Of a stretch of DNA of 64,000 nt, positions 8,029 through 16,644 are shown piece after piece. The stretch's first letter is position 1. Every line of letters begins with the position of its first letter. The translations under genes and the position numbers were made by a program. Source of the stretch: Candidatus Sysuiplasma acidicola (GTDB taxonomy: Archaea > Thermoplasmatota > Thermoplasmata > Sysuiplasmatales > Sysuiplasmataceae); the NCBI GenBank assembly GCA_019721035.1, contig JAHEAA010000007.1:1-64000 (forward strand), given 5' to 3'. The notes beneath the pieces are model-generated. The model did not search any database and was not told the origin of the DNA. It was given only the letters and a program-made list of their open reading frames with translations.

Positions 8029-8868
8029 TCAAAAGGGCACTTTTCGTTTCTGACCGTACAGTTTATAAGCAACGTAGCCGAAAAGCGCCATAACAACCCT
8101 CACCGAACCGTAATACGTCACTTTTCGCCGGAGCATTTCCAGCGGCTTGTAACTCTTCCATAGACTGCCGTATTTGAGCGTCAGCTGCTTTCTGCCCGCT
8201 CCGTTCCAGAATGCCTGTCTTGAGAAAGCGTAAAGCGATTCACGCGTCTTGTGATGAACAACCGCTTTTTCATTGTACGCCAGGTCATAGCCCCTGTCCA
8301 CGGTCCTTATGTTGAGATCAATATCTTCTGCCGTTATAAACCATGAATCGAAACCGCCGACGTCAGTCAGGACTGTGCGCCTATATGCGAGATTGCAGGA
8401 GGGATATGTGACATCCAGCCCTCTTCTGTAAAGTTCAACTCTCTCCAGCCCGCTGTAAGGGCCCTCTCCGACATAAATGGTCCTGCCTGCGACAGCATCA
8501 ACTGATTCCAGCGATGTCACAATCTCCTCAAGCCAGTGATCAGAGGCGTTACAGTCTCCGTCTATGAATGCGACAATATCGCCCGTTGACCTCTGAATGC
8601 CGAAGTTTCTTCCCTCCCCTCTCTTCCCGCTCTTCAAATACAGTTTTATGAAATGATAACGGGCAGCGTAGGAACGGACAATATCCGCCGTATTGTCTGT
8701 GCTGAACGCATCCACAATTATCACCTCTTTTTCAACATTCTGCCTGATCAGGCTTTCAAGCAGGTCGGAAATGTTCCGTCCCTCGTTCCTCACTGTAACA
8801 ATCACACTGACCAGCACTGTTACGCATTCTCCCTTCCAGATAAGCCCGCAGAGAGTCTCCCTCTTCAA
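8029..8868 (-). CDS. GT2 glycosyltransferase
   Basis: The 279-residue protein carries VSVIVTVRNEGRNISDLLES, VIIVDAFSTDNT and the IDGDCNASDHW metal-binding region, plus a GGFDSWFITAEDIDLNIR acceptor-site motif, all usual for inverting GT2 enzymes. The C-terminus has a hydrophobic helix and basic tail that may touch the membrane. The start is uncertain: a TTG at 8868 sits about 25-30 bases after a TATA-like tttatta, while a GTG at 8817 fits the family N-terminus. It precedes the second GT2 gene by 48 bases, so both probably act in glycan synthesis. Confidence 0.85.
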   Translation of the reverse strand: MKRETLCGLIWKGECVTVLVSVIVTVRNEGRNISDLLESLIRQNVEKEVIIVDAFSTDNTADIVRSYAARYHFIKLYLKSGKRGEGRNFGIQRSTGDIVAFIDGDCNASDHWLEEIVTSLESVDAVAGRTIYVGEGPYSGLERVELYRRGLDVTYPSCNLAYRRTVLTDVGGFDSWFITAEDIDLNIRTVDRGYDLAYNEKAVVHHKTRESLYAFSRQAFWNGAGRKQLTLKYGSLWKSYKPLEMLRRKVTYYGSVRVVMALFGYVAYKLYGQKRKVPF

Positions 8869-9008
8869 AGCGGCGAGACTGCAATAAGGATATCTTAATA
8901 AAGTTTAACCGACGCTCCATCGCGTTTCAGTTTATTCGCATGACTATGTGCCGAAACACATAAACTGAACGAGGTATAATTTAAGATACGATTCACTATG
9001 TAAGAATC

Positions 9009-10601
9009 ATGTCCTTCTTTGACTTCCAGCTTACGATCGGAGAATTGATAGCGTCCGCGATTGAGAGAAACCCCAATCAGACCATATCATTCAGGGATAG
9101 AGATCACTTCACATATTCACAGTTCATGGGGGATGTAAAACACCTTGCCGGCGGTCTCAGTAAACTCGGCGTTGGCCGGGGAGATGTAGTTGCAGTACTG
9201 GATTACGACTCCATCCCGTACCTGCAGTCATACTTTGCCGTCCCTTCACTTGGCGCTATACTGCACACAGTGAACATCCGTTATCCACCAGAAGTCATGT
9301 ACTACACGATGCAGCATGCCGGCGACAAGTATGCAATCATACGTGATGACTTCCTTCCCGTCGCCGAAAAGCACGCCGATCTCTTCAAGTTCATAAGGGG
9401 ATGGATTGTGGTCAGTGAAAAGGGTGCAAAATCAACGCTTCCCGGATCGATTTCATTGAAGGACCTCAACCCGCCTGAAAATTTTGAACTGCCACAGGTT
9501 AACGAGAACGAGACAGCCACAATATTCTATACGTCGGGGACGACAGGTAAGCCCAAGGGCGTCACATTCACCCACAGGCAGATCGTTCTTCACTCGCTTT
9601 GCGGTATATCCAGTTTTTCCGATCCGCCGATAAAGATGACGAACGAGGATGTCTGGATGCCCCTGGTTCCTCTGTTTCATGTTCACAGCTGGGGTCTGCC
9701 GTTCTCAAATCTGCTGAAGGGCATGAAATACGTGATGCCTGGAAAATACGAGATACCCGAACTTCTGAGGACTATAAGGAATGAAAAGGTGACGCTCATG
9801 GCGATGGTGCCGTCCGTGCTTTATCTGATGATCAGCCATCCGGATGCGCCAAAATATCTTTCTGGACTCAACCTCAGGGTGGTGGTGGGCGGTGCAGCAC
9901 TTCCCAAGGGACTTTCCGAAAAGGCGGCGCAGCTCGGCATACATACGTTTTCCGGATACGGTCTTTCGGAAACCGCTCCTGTCCTGACCCTGGCGACGTT
10001 CAGTCACGCAGTCCTGCAGATGACGGAACAGGAGAGGAACGGATTCCGTCTCAAGACTGGCTATCCTGTGCCGCTTGTGCACATCAGGGTGCTCGACAGT
10101 TCAGGGAAGGAAGTTCCTCACGACGGGAAGAGCATCGGCGAGATTGTTGTACGCTCTCCATGGCTGACAAAGGGATATTACAAAGATGAGGAGAAGACAG
10201 CAGAACTGTGGAAAGGGGACTGGCTGCATACCGGCGATCTGGCAGTTCTGGACGGATATGGTTATCTGCAGATCGTTGACAGGGAGAAGGATGCCGTGAA
10301 ATCGGGCGGCGAATTTATTCCATCCCTGCTGCTCGAGGATGCAATAAGCACGTGTCCCGGAGTTGCGGAAGTTGCCGTTGTGGGCAGGAAAGACGAAACG
10401 TGGGGTGAACGCCCCGTCGCTTTCATCGTGGCGAAAGGCGATGTGACCTCCGGCGACATTGTGAAGACTCTTTCAGGTTTGGTGGATGTCGGCAGGATCG
10501 CAAAATTCTGGATACCTGATCAGTTCATATTTGTCGACGCACTCGAAAAGACCAGTACTGGCAAGATTGACAAGAAAGTGCTCAAAGTTGGTTTGCACTG
10601 A
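9009..10601 (+). CDS. Acyl-CoA synthetase (AMP-forming)
   Basis: This enzyme activates a carboxylic acid to the acyl-CoA through an acyl-adenylate. The 530-residue ANL-superfamily protein has the P-loop-like YTSGTTGKPKGVTFTH, the adenine-site GYGLSETAPV, the hinge LHTGDLAVLDGYGYLQIVDR and the C-terminal catalytic lysine in KTSTGKIDKKVL. It is most like medium/long-chain fatty-acyl-CoA synthetases, but chain length cannot be read from sequence. A TATA-like element near 8974-8983 supports the ATG at 9009. Enoyl-CoA hydratase and acetyl-CoA synthetase genes lie elsewhere in the window. Confidence 0.92.
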   Translation: MSFFDFQLTIGELIASAIERNPNQTISFRDRDHFTYSQFMGDVKHLAGGLSKLGVGRGDVVAVLDYDSIPYLQSYFAVPSLGAILHTVNIRYPPEVMYYTMQHAGDKYAIIRDDFLPVAEKHADLFKFIRGWIVVSEKGAKSTLPGSISLKDLNPPENFELPQVNENETATIFYTSGTTGKPKGVTFTHRQIVLHSLCGISSFSDPPIKMTNEDVWMPLVPLFHVHSWGLPFSNLLKGMKYVMPGKYEIPELLRTIRNEKVTLMAMVPSVLYLMISHPDAPKYLSGLNLRVVVGGAALPKGLSEKAAQLGIHTFSGYGLSETAPVLTLATFSHAVLQMTEQERNGFRLKTGYPVPLVHIRVLDSSGKEVPHDGKSIGEIVVRSPWLTKGYYKDEEKTAELWKGDWLHTGDLAVLDGYGYLQIVDREKDAVKSGGEFIPSLLLEDAISTCPGVAEVAVVGRKDETWGERPVAFIVAKGDVTSGDIVKTLSGLVDVGRIAKFWIPDQFIFVDALEKTSTGKIDKKVLKVGLH

Positions 10602-10669
10602 ACGGCAGTCACGCCATCAGTATGACAGCTCAGGTCGATCGCATCATGCACGTTTCGGCTGGCGTAGTG

Positions 10670-10678
10670 CTTTTATCC
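10670..10678 (+). promoter_or_regulatory. TATA box of the factor F1 gene
   Basis: The sequence cttttatcc lies 21-29 bases before the ATG at 10699, consistent with a leaderless mRNA. Confidence 0.5.
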
Positions 10679-10698
10679 TACGCCATAAATGACCACGC

Positions 10699-11595
10699 AT
10701 GGTGCACGTTAGAGAAAGGAAGGGCCATGTTAGGATACTGGGCCACAGGTTATTCTACAGACTATTCGGCGACTCACCGTTCAGAGGCACGGTGGTGTGC
10801 CTGCACGGCGGACCAGGCGCAACGCACGACTATCTTCTTCCCATGGCGGATCTGGCCGGACACGGTTACCGTGTTCTTCTGTACGATCAGCTTGGCTGCG
10901 GAAAGTCAGAACTTCCGCCCAACACGTCACTCTTCACGATAGAGAGGGGAGTCGAGGAGCTTGAGGAACTCAGGAAGGTGATGCGGCTGGGCAGAATTCA
11001 CCTTATGGGTTCAAGTTACGGCGGCCTTCTTGCCCTTGCCTACGCGCTGAAATATCAGCGCAATCTGCTCAGCATTGTGACGGTGGGAGGCATTGCTAGC
11101 GTGCCTCTAACGATTTCCGAGATGGAGAGGCTGAAGTCTCTCCTTCCTGCTCGCGTGAGGAAGACACTGACGAGGTATGAAGAGAAAGGCGAATTCAGCA
11201 ATCCGGACTACTTGAAGGCAGTGGAAGTGTTCTACAGGCGCCATCTCTGCAGGCTGCCGGTCTGGCCCGATGATCTCATTAAATCGATGAATAACACGAG
11301 TCTGCCCGTATACGGCACGATGAACGGCCCAAATGAATTCACCATCACTGGCAACATACGCTACTGGGATATTTCGTCAAGGCTCGGGGAGATAAGGGTG
11401 CCGGTGCTCGTCACTGGCGGCAGGTATGATGAAGTTACACCCAGAGTCGCCAGGCAGATAAGCAACGGCATCAGGAACTCCAGGCTGGTTATATTCAGGA
11501 ACAGCTCTCATCTGCCCATGTGGGAGGAGAGGGAGCGTTTCATATCCCGCGTTGCAGACTTCCTTGACGGTGTTTCGCGCAACAGGCAAAGCTGA
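10699..11595 (+). CDS. pip: Tricorn-interacting factor F1 (proline iminopeptidase, S33)
   Basis: A 298-residue alpha/beta hydrolase that removes N-terminal residues from short peptides released by tricorn protease. It follows the Thermoplasma F1 sequence closely: LHGGPGATHDYLLP (oxyanion loop), YDQLGCGKSE, the nucleophile elbow MGSSYGG, MNGPNEFTITG, GGRYDEVTP (acid) and NSSHLPMWE (histidine). The length equals that of F1. It is a cytosolic enzyme in final peptide degradation. It is monocistronic with its own TATA box at 10670-10678. Confidence 0.94.
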   Translation: MVHVRERKGHVRILGHRLFYRLFGDSPFRGTVVCLHGGPGATHDYLLPMADLAGHGYRVLLYDQLGCGKSELPPNTSLFTIERGVEELEELRKVMRLGRIHLMGSSYGGLLALAYALKYQRNLLSIVTVGGIASVPLTISEMERLKSLLPARVRKTLTRYEEKGEFSNPDYLKAVEVFYRRHLCRLPVWPDDLIKSMNNTSLPVYGTMNGPNEFTITGNIRYWDISSRLGEIRVPVLVTGGRYDEVTPRVARQISNGIRNSRLVIFRNSSHLPMWEERERFISRVADFLDGVSRNRQS

Positions 11596-11657
11596 CCCCA
11601 CACGCTGTGCGCCGGCATAGTTTCTCTTCCTCTTAATACTGAAAACACATTAATCTG

Positions 11658-12173
11658 ATGTCTATATGCTGTGATATGGTGGAAATAAGGGAACTCATAA
11701 CATACTGCAGCACGGTCAGAAGGCGCTTCGCAACCGCTCTCTCCGCCCTTCCACAGGAAACAGTGGACAGGAATATGGAGGCGAGCTTCTACAGCATGAA
11801 AAACATAATGCTTCATATGATCGACAACGAGGACATGATCGTCAATTTTGTTATACCGGGCAAGCAGGATGCCTATGTCAGGAAGAAATCTGAGGATTAT
11901 CCCGATTTCGCATCTGTAGTCAGGCATCTGGACGCAGTGGAATCCAGGACAGCCTCGTTCCTCGCTTCAGCAGACAATGAAGAGCTTCGTAGAAAAGTAA
12001 GTCTCAGGACAATGAAGGGCGCCGTTTTCAACCTCTCAGTCGAGGAATGCCTCCTGCAGACATTCACTGAGCAACTCTACCATATGGGTGAACTCATTGC
12101 CCTGCTCTGGCAGCTCAACATAGAGCCTCCTCAGATGCAGTGGTTCTACAACAATCCCAGATCGACGCTTTGA
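11658..12173 (+). CDS. DinB-like four-helix-bundle protein
   Basis: A 171-residue protein with the DinB/YfiT four-helix arrangement. A histidine in IMLHMIDNED and one in EQLYHMGELIALL sit at the positions that bind metal in this superfamily. Members are often thiol-dependent transferases, but many are uncharacterised and the function here is unknown. A TATA-like tcttaatac at about 11628-11637 supports the ATG at 11658; an alternative ATG lies at 11676. It is convergent with the uridine phosphorylase gene, only 3 bases apart. Confidence 0.75.
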   Translation: MSICCDMVEIRELITYCSTVRRRFATALSALPQETVDRNMEASFYSMKNIMLHMIDNEDMIVNFVIPGKQDAYVRKKSEDYPDFASVVRHLDAVESRTASFLASADNEELRRKVSLRTMKGAVFNLSVEECLLQTFTEQLYHMGELIALLWQLNIEPPQMQWFYNNPRSTL

Positions 12174-12176
12174 CAG

Positions 12177-12971
12177 CTAATTGCCACGCTCCCTGTCAGC
12201 GCCTATCACCCTGATCAGCGCACCGACGGCAGTGTCGACGCAACTGTCCATGCCTGATTCCGGGTCGATGATGTCCTCTGTCTCATGCCATGGCGCAACA
12301 TCCGAGACTAGGCAGATGCCCCCTCCCCTGATATTCCACAGCGTCGTCAACGTGAGCACGGTGCCCATCTCCATCTCTATGTTCTTGACCCCCATCTTCT
12401 TCGCATCGTCCAGATTTCCGGCTGTATGCGACAGCATGAAGCCTCCGCGGGACATCGATATCACCCTGTCATCATTTAATATCCTGTTCTCTGAATAGAA
12501 ACCGTCAACTGACAGCGTCACTCCCTTCTGGAATGTGCACTTGCGCTCCTCAGCCTCGTGCATGAGTGCACCGATGATTTCGTGGTGCGCAGCCGCCGGA
12601 AACGTATCGGGAACATAGCTGCGGCTCGTTCCGTCCCTCCTGTAGGCTGCGGTTGTGATGACTAGATCGCCTTTCCTCAGTCCTTCCGCAATACCGCCTG
12701 AAGTTCCGACACGTATGAATGTGTCCGTCCCGGTATTTGCAAGCTCTTCCATGAGAATGGCAGTCGACGGTCCGCCGATGCCGGTGGATGCAACAAGGAC
12801 CCTTTCGCCGAGCAGTTTGCCCGACATGATATTGAACTCCCTGACATGCCTCACCTTCTTCACAGAAGAAAGCCTTGACGCGATTCGTGGCACCCTTTCA
12901 GGGTCTCCGCATATCAGCGCATATCTGGCGCCTTCGTTTTCCTTGAGTCCTGTGATAATCTGGACAGCCAT
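12177..12971 (-). CDS. udp: Uridine phosphorylase-like nucleoside phosphorylase
   Basis: This 264-residue PNP/UDP-family enzyme splits a nucleoside with phosphate to a base and ribose 1-phosphate. Landmarks are ALICGDPERVPRIA (phosphate site), STGIGGPSTAI, FIRVGTSGGI and the sugar-binding NIEMEMGTVLTL. The overall pattern favours uridine phosphorylase, but purine activity cannot be excluded. It begins 2 bases after gcvH and should share its transcript, so nucleoside salvage and a lipoyl carrier are co-expressed. Confidence 0.88.
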   Translation of the reverse strand: MAVQIITGLKENEGARYALICGDPERVPRIASRLSSVKKVRHVREFNIMSGKLLGERVLVASTGIGGPSTAILMEELANTGTDTFIRVGTSGGIAEGLRKGDLVITTAAYRRDGTSRSYVPDTFPAAAHHEIIGALMHEAEERKCTFQKGVTLSVDGFYSENRILNDDRVISMSRGGFMLSHTAGNLDDAKKMGVKNIEMEMGTVLTLTTLWNIRGGGICLVSDVAPWHETEDIIDPESGMDSCVDTAVGALIRVIGADRERGN

Positions 12972-12973
12972 TC

Positions 12974-13351
12974 TTATTCACCAATCGCCTTCCTGTAATC
13001 CGGGGCAGAAAGCAGGCCTTCGCCACCCGATGCGGGCCTGAGCACGATAAACCATCCTTCTCCGTACGGATCCTGGTTGATGCGTTCGGGCTTCTTCGCG
13101 ACTGCTTCGTTGACGGAAATTATTGTGCCGTCCACGGGTGCGTATATCTCTGAAACAGTCTTCACTGATTCTACGCTTGCAACAACATCTCCGGTCTTCA
13201 CATTCTTGCCCGGCTTTTCAAATTCGACATAAACAACATCAGTGAGCTCCGACTGTGCGTGATCCGTGATGCCGATTCTGTAGCCTTCCTTTTCCTTTCT
13301 CACCCATTCATGCGTTTTCGTGTAATACAGATCTTCCGGAACGGTACTCAT
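12974..13351 (-). CDS. gcvH: Glycine cleavage system H protein
   Basis: A 125-residue lipoyl-carrier protein that shuttles the aminomethyl group in glycine cleavage. The lipoylated lysine lies in ESVKTVSEIYAPVDG, flanked by the usual hammerhead-fold residues, with DLYYTKTHEWVRKE at the N-terminus and NQDPYGEGWFIVL near the C-terminus. It has a full length and a good Shine-Dalgarno. No other gcv genes lie next to it; in some archaea stand-alone H proteins serve lipoate assembly instead. It is the first gene of an operon with uridine phosphorylase. Confidence 0.94.
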   Translation of the reverse strand: MSTVPEDLYYTKTHEWVRKEKEGYRIGITDHAQSELTDVVYVEFEKPGKNVKTGDVVASVESVKTVSEIYAPVDGTIISVNEAVAKKPERINQDPYGEGWFIVLRPASGGEGLLSAPDYRKAIGE

Positions 13352-13359
13352 GCAAAATG

Positions 13360-13367
13360 CCCTCCTT
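13360..13367 (-). promoter_or_regulatory. Strong Shine-Dalgarno of gcvH
   Basis: On the minus strand aaggaggg lies 8 bases before the gcvH ATG. A TATA-like gatttataag at 13434-13443 implies a leader of roughly 60 bases. This differs from most genes in the window, which look leaderless. Confidence 0.65.
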
Positions 13368-13443
13368 GTGACCGCACTTCCGATGCCCTGCAGTCATATT
13401 CGACACTGCAAATTTCACGGAGAGCCGTTCCTGCTTATAAATC

Positions 13444-13748
13444 TGCTTCGCAGCGGTAACAGGTCAGTGTTCCGAAAACAGCCCAACAAAGTGAATGTCT
13501 GGAGACATTCGACCCATATTGGGACTTCTGTCACGCCATGGTGCTTTTAGTAGCGTTAATAAATATTAATAAATGTTTCTATAAGCGCTGCGCTGTGCAC
13601 AAACCATCTACAGACTGTACCGTTTCTCCAGGATTTGGACACGGCCTATTGTTCCCAATGATGCATGTTGATGACACTCGTCATCTTCTATTATCTTCTC
13701 CGGCAGGTCAACGCCGTCTGTTGAAACGGCCAATTTGCTGAAATATCG
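13444..13748. other. Intergenic region between gcvH and the M20 gene
   Basis: It contains an A/T-rich block around 13552-13575 (gttaataaatattaataaat) that could hold promoter elements. A 50-codon minus-strand frame follows (stop near 13608), without recognised similarity. No tRNA-like or family-matching sequence is visible. Confidence 0.3.
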
Positions 13749-13757
13749 ATTTATATT
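13749..13757 (+). promoter_or_regulatory. TATA box deciding the M20 start
   Basis: The sequence atttatatt lies 20-28 bases before the ATG at 13777 and inside the longer frame that would start at 13735, so the downstream ATG is favoured. Confidence 0.6.
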
Positions 13758-13776
13758 CATACCCGCTTTTCGGTTC

Positions 13777-14955
13777 ATGTCCCCGATATACAACGAAGCA
13801 CATGATTTTGAAGGCGACATTATTGCCATCAGAAGGAAGATACACCGGAAACCCGAGCTTTCTTTTCAGGAAAACGAAACCGCTGCGCTCGTCGCATCGA
13901 CGCTGAAATCCATCGGTATTCCTGTCAGAACAGGAGTCGGAGGAAAGGGTGTCGTGGGCCTGCTCAACGGTGCTTCGGAGGGAAAGTGCATCGCGCTCAG
14001 GGCAGACATGGACGCGCTGCCGCTGGAGGAGAGTGCCCCGGTCGAATTCAGGTCAGAGAGGCAGGGCATTATGCATGCTTGCGGTCATGACACGCATGTG
14101 GCAATGCTTCTGGGTGCCGCAATGCTGCTGAAGCGACACGAAAGCGAGCTGCGGGGCCCGGTAAAGCTGATATTCCAGCCTGCAGAGGAGCATGGAGGAC
14201 GCGGCGGTGCCGGACCCATGATAGACGACGGAGTTATGAACGACCCCAAAGTATCATACGTCTTCGGCCTGCACATCTCTTCAGCATACCCCTCAGGAAC
14301 GTTTGCGCTGCGTCCCGGCCCGATTATGGCATCACCAGACTCCTTCCGCATCAGGGTCATGGGAAAGGGAGGACATGGCTCCGCTCCCCACATGTCCATA
14401 GATCCTGTATTCATTGCCGCGCAGGTAGTTTCGTCGCTGCAGGGCATCTCATCGCGCTTTATCGACCCTATAGAACCGTTCGTGCTCTCGGTATGCAGCA
14501 TTCACGGGGGAACAAAGGACAATATTATACCTGACGAAGTGACGCTCGAAGGCACAATAAGAACATTCAGCACCAGGACAAGACTGAGGGCCAAGTCGCT
14601 CACATCAAGCATTGCTAAGTCCATATGCAGGTCCTTTGGTGCCGGATGCGAAGTGAGCTTCATGGAGAACGCCTATCCTGTGACGGTAAACAATAGAAAG
14701 GCGACTGAAAGGGTGCAGTCTCTTCTGCGCAATATGGAATCGGGTAAGGTCATTGAAACCGATCCGGTTATGGGCGGCGAAGACTTCTCGCGTTTTCTTC
14801 AGAAGGCGCCAGGAACTTTTTATTTCCTTGGAACGATGAACGAAACCAAAGGCTGTGTCTATCCAAATCACAGCAGCATGTTCACAGTCGACGAAGACGT
14901 GCTGCGGCTGGGCACCGCTTCGCTTGCCGAAATTGCGCTGCATTTCCTGCCCTGA
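13777..14955 (+). CDS. M20D-family amidohydrolase/peptidase
   Basis: A 392-residue zinc hydrolase that cleaves N-acyl amino acids or small peptides. The family metal-site pattern is present: RADMDALPLEE, MHACGHDTHVAMLLGAA, FQPAEEHGGRGG with the catalytic glutamate pair, FGLHI and a late NHSS. The dimerisation segment includes GKGGHGSAPH. This fits the aminoacylase/IAA-amino-acid hydrolase group (M20D); the natural substrate is not known. The start is set by the TATA box at 13749-13757. Confidence 0.9.
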   Translation: MSPIYNEAHDFEGDIIAIRRKIHRKPELSFQENETAALVASTLKSIGIPVRTGVGGKGVVGLLNGASEGKCIALRADMDALPLEESAPVEFRSERQGIMHACGHDTHVAMLLGAAMLLKRHESELRGPVKLIFQPAEEHGGRGGAGPMIDDGVMNDPKVSYVFGLHISSAYPSGTFALRPGPIMASPDSFRIRVMGKGGHGSAPHMSIDPVFIAAQVVSSLQGISSRFIDPIEPFVLSVCSIHGGTKDNIIPDEVTLEGTIRTFSTRTRLRAKSLTSSIAKSICRSFGAGCEVSFMENAYPVTVNNRKATERVQSLLRNMESGKVIETDPVMGGEDFSRFLQKAPGTFYFLGTMNETKGCVYPNHSSMFTVDEDVLRLGTASLAEIALHFLP

Positions 14956-15165
14956 TTGCTGGCTGTATACCGTTCCGTTGCCAGATAACCTCGAATTGCC
15001 ATATTGTGACGCCACAGACGCCACGGCCGCACGGCAGGGAAAACCTGCACCGCACCGCAATCCCGTTTAGCGATAGATTTGGCGATATTGGCCGGAAGAG
15101 GCGTGAAGCCCAGCGGTTGTTCGACTCGTGGAAACAATTTAACGGCGGAAGCACATCTGTCTTCT

Positions 15166-15951
15166 ATGCCCGGTAATAATGTTTACGACGATCTAGTTGT
15201 CGAAAAGAGGGAAGGCTTCACAATACTAAGGCTCAACAGGCCCAACGTGCTCAATGCGCTGAGTTTTAAACTTGTTTCACACATAGCGGAGGCACTCGCG
15301 GAGGAGGACAGGGACTCGGGCGTGAAATCATGCATCATTACCGGAGGAGAAAGGGCATTTTCAGCCGGTGCAGACATTAAAGATATGGCCGGCAAGACAT
15401 TTGCCTCTTTTGCAGCAGATGACGATTTCTCGGTATGGGACGCCATGGAGCGGTTCAGGAAGCCGCTGATCGCCGCAGTCGAGGGCTATGCGCTAGGCGG
15501 CGGATGCGAACTCGCCATGTCTTGCGACATTATTGTTGCCTCAGAAGGTACAAAATTCGGCCAGCCTGAGGTAAACCTCGGGATTATGCCGGGTGCGGGA
15601 GGGACTCAGAGACTGACCAGGAGCATTGGCCGTCACAGAGCCATGCGTTATATACTGACGGGTGAGCTGTTCAGTGCGGAGGAGGCTGACAGAATGGGCC
15701 TCCTCAGTTCACTGGTGCAGCGCGGCCAGGCGCTCAATGAGGCAGTCAGAATTGCAGGACTCATAGGGCAGAAATCGTTGCTGTCACTGATGCTGGCCAA
15801 GGAGGCCGTTGACGCTTCGCAGGACGTTGGTCTGGCTGAGGGTCTCAGGATCGAAAGGCGTATGTTCTATTCCCTCTTCTCGACTGCCGACCAGAAGGAG
15901 GGAATGGACGCATTCCTTTCCAAACGACCGCCGAAGTTCACAGGTAGATGA
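15166..15951 (+). CDS. Enoyl-CoA hydratase/isomerase (crotonase family)
   Basis: A 261-residue crotonase-fold protein. It has the CoA-binding FSAGADIKDMAG segment, the oxyanion-hole glycines in EGYALGGGCELAMSCD and the catalytic-glutamate region FGQPEVNLGIMPGAGGTQRL. These fit an enoyl-CoA hydratase of beta-oxidation-type pathways, though crotonases differ in substrate. The ATG at 15166 (MPGNNVYDDLVVEKREG) matches the family start, and a TATA-like caatttaac lies about 25 bases before it; the longer frame from 15079 has no such support. Confidence 0.9.
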   Translation: MPGNNVYDDLVVEKREGFTILRLNRPNVLNALSFKLVSHIAEALAEEDRDSGVKSCIITGGERAFSAGADIKDMAGKTFASFAADDDFSVWDAMERFRKPLIAAVEGYALGGGCELAMSCDIIVASEGTKFGQPEVNLGIMPGAGGTQRLTRSIGRHRAMRYILTGELFSAEEADRMGLLSSLVQRGQALNEAVRIAGLIGQKSLLSLMLAKEAVDASQDVGLAEGLRIERRMFYSLFSTADQKEGMDAFLSKRPPKFTGR

Positions 15952-16048
15952 ATATTCGTCAATCTCATTTCATGGAAGTGTGATGAAATATATTTATGAG
16001 TGATTGCTACACTATCTTTACTGAGCATGCTGTTTGCTGTGCAAATTG

Positions 16049-16591
16049 ATGGTGATTCAGCTGAATGAGGAAATAAAAACTAAAGTCTGTCTGGTCGGTG
16101 ACAACAATGTAGGCAAGACCAGTCTTATAAGGCGGTTCGTGCTGGACTCGTTCGACGACAAGTATACGTCAACCATAGGCACGAAGGTAACGAAGAAGGA
16201 GGTCAACGTAAAGAGGGATAACGGCCGTGAAGTCAGCCTGTCCATGCTTGTATGGGACATTATGGGCCAGAAGGGATTCAGAGAGCTGCTCAGGGAATCA
16301 TATTTCTACGGGGCGGAAGCGGCTGTTTGCGTCTGCGATGTGACAAACAGGGAATCCCTGGATGAACTGAAATACTGGATCAAGTCGATGGAGAGCATCA
16401 CCGGCCATATACCGATGATATTCATCGGTAACAAGAACGATCTTGTTGATCAGATTGTCGTAACGAGGCAGGATATAGACAAGGTTGCCACATCATACGG
16501 CTCTCCAGCAATGGTTACGAGCGCCAAGACCGGTGAGAATGTGGAAGCTGCCTTCATGCGCCTTGCTTCCATGCTGACTGCAAGAAAGTAG
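16049..16591 (+). CDS. Ras/Rab-like small GTPase
   Basis: A 180-residue GTPase with all G boxes: G1 GDNNVGKT (residues 17-24), a threonine-rich switch I, G3 WDIMGQ with the catalytic-type glutamine at 74, G4 GNKNDL and G5 TSAKTG. It lacks a lipidation signal and is a single domain, like other archaeal Ras-superfamily proteins. A TATA-like atatatttatgag is at about 15985-15997; the ATG at 16049 gives the best N-terminus, with TTG at 16034 as an alternative. It precedes the giant surface-protein gene by 53 bases on the same strand, which suggests a functional pair. Confidence 0.9.
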   Translation: MVIQLNEEIKTKVCLVGDNNVGKTSLIRRFVLDSFDDKYTSTIGTKVTKKEVNVKRDNGREVSLSMLVWDIMGQKGFRELLRESYFYGAEAAVCVCDVTNRESLDELKYWIKSMESITGHIPMIFIGNKNDLVDQIVVTRQDIDKVATSYGSPAMVTSAKTGENVEAAFMRLASMLTARK

Positions 16592-16644
16592 TGCAGCATC
16601 ATTCTTATCCCCTGCTCCGCTGATGTGTACGAGGAGAGTTGCAG

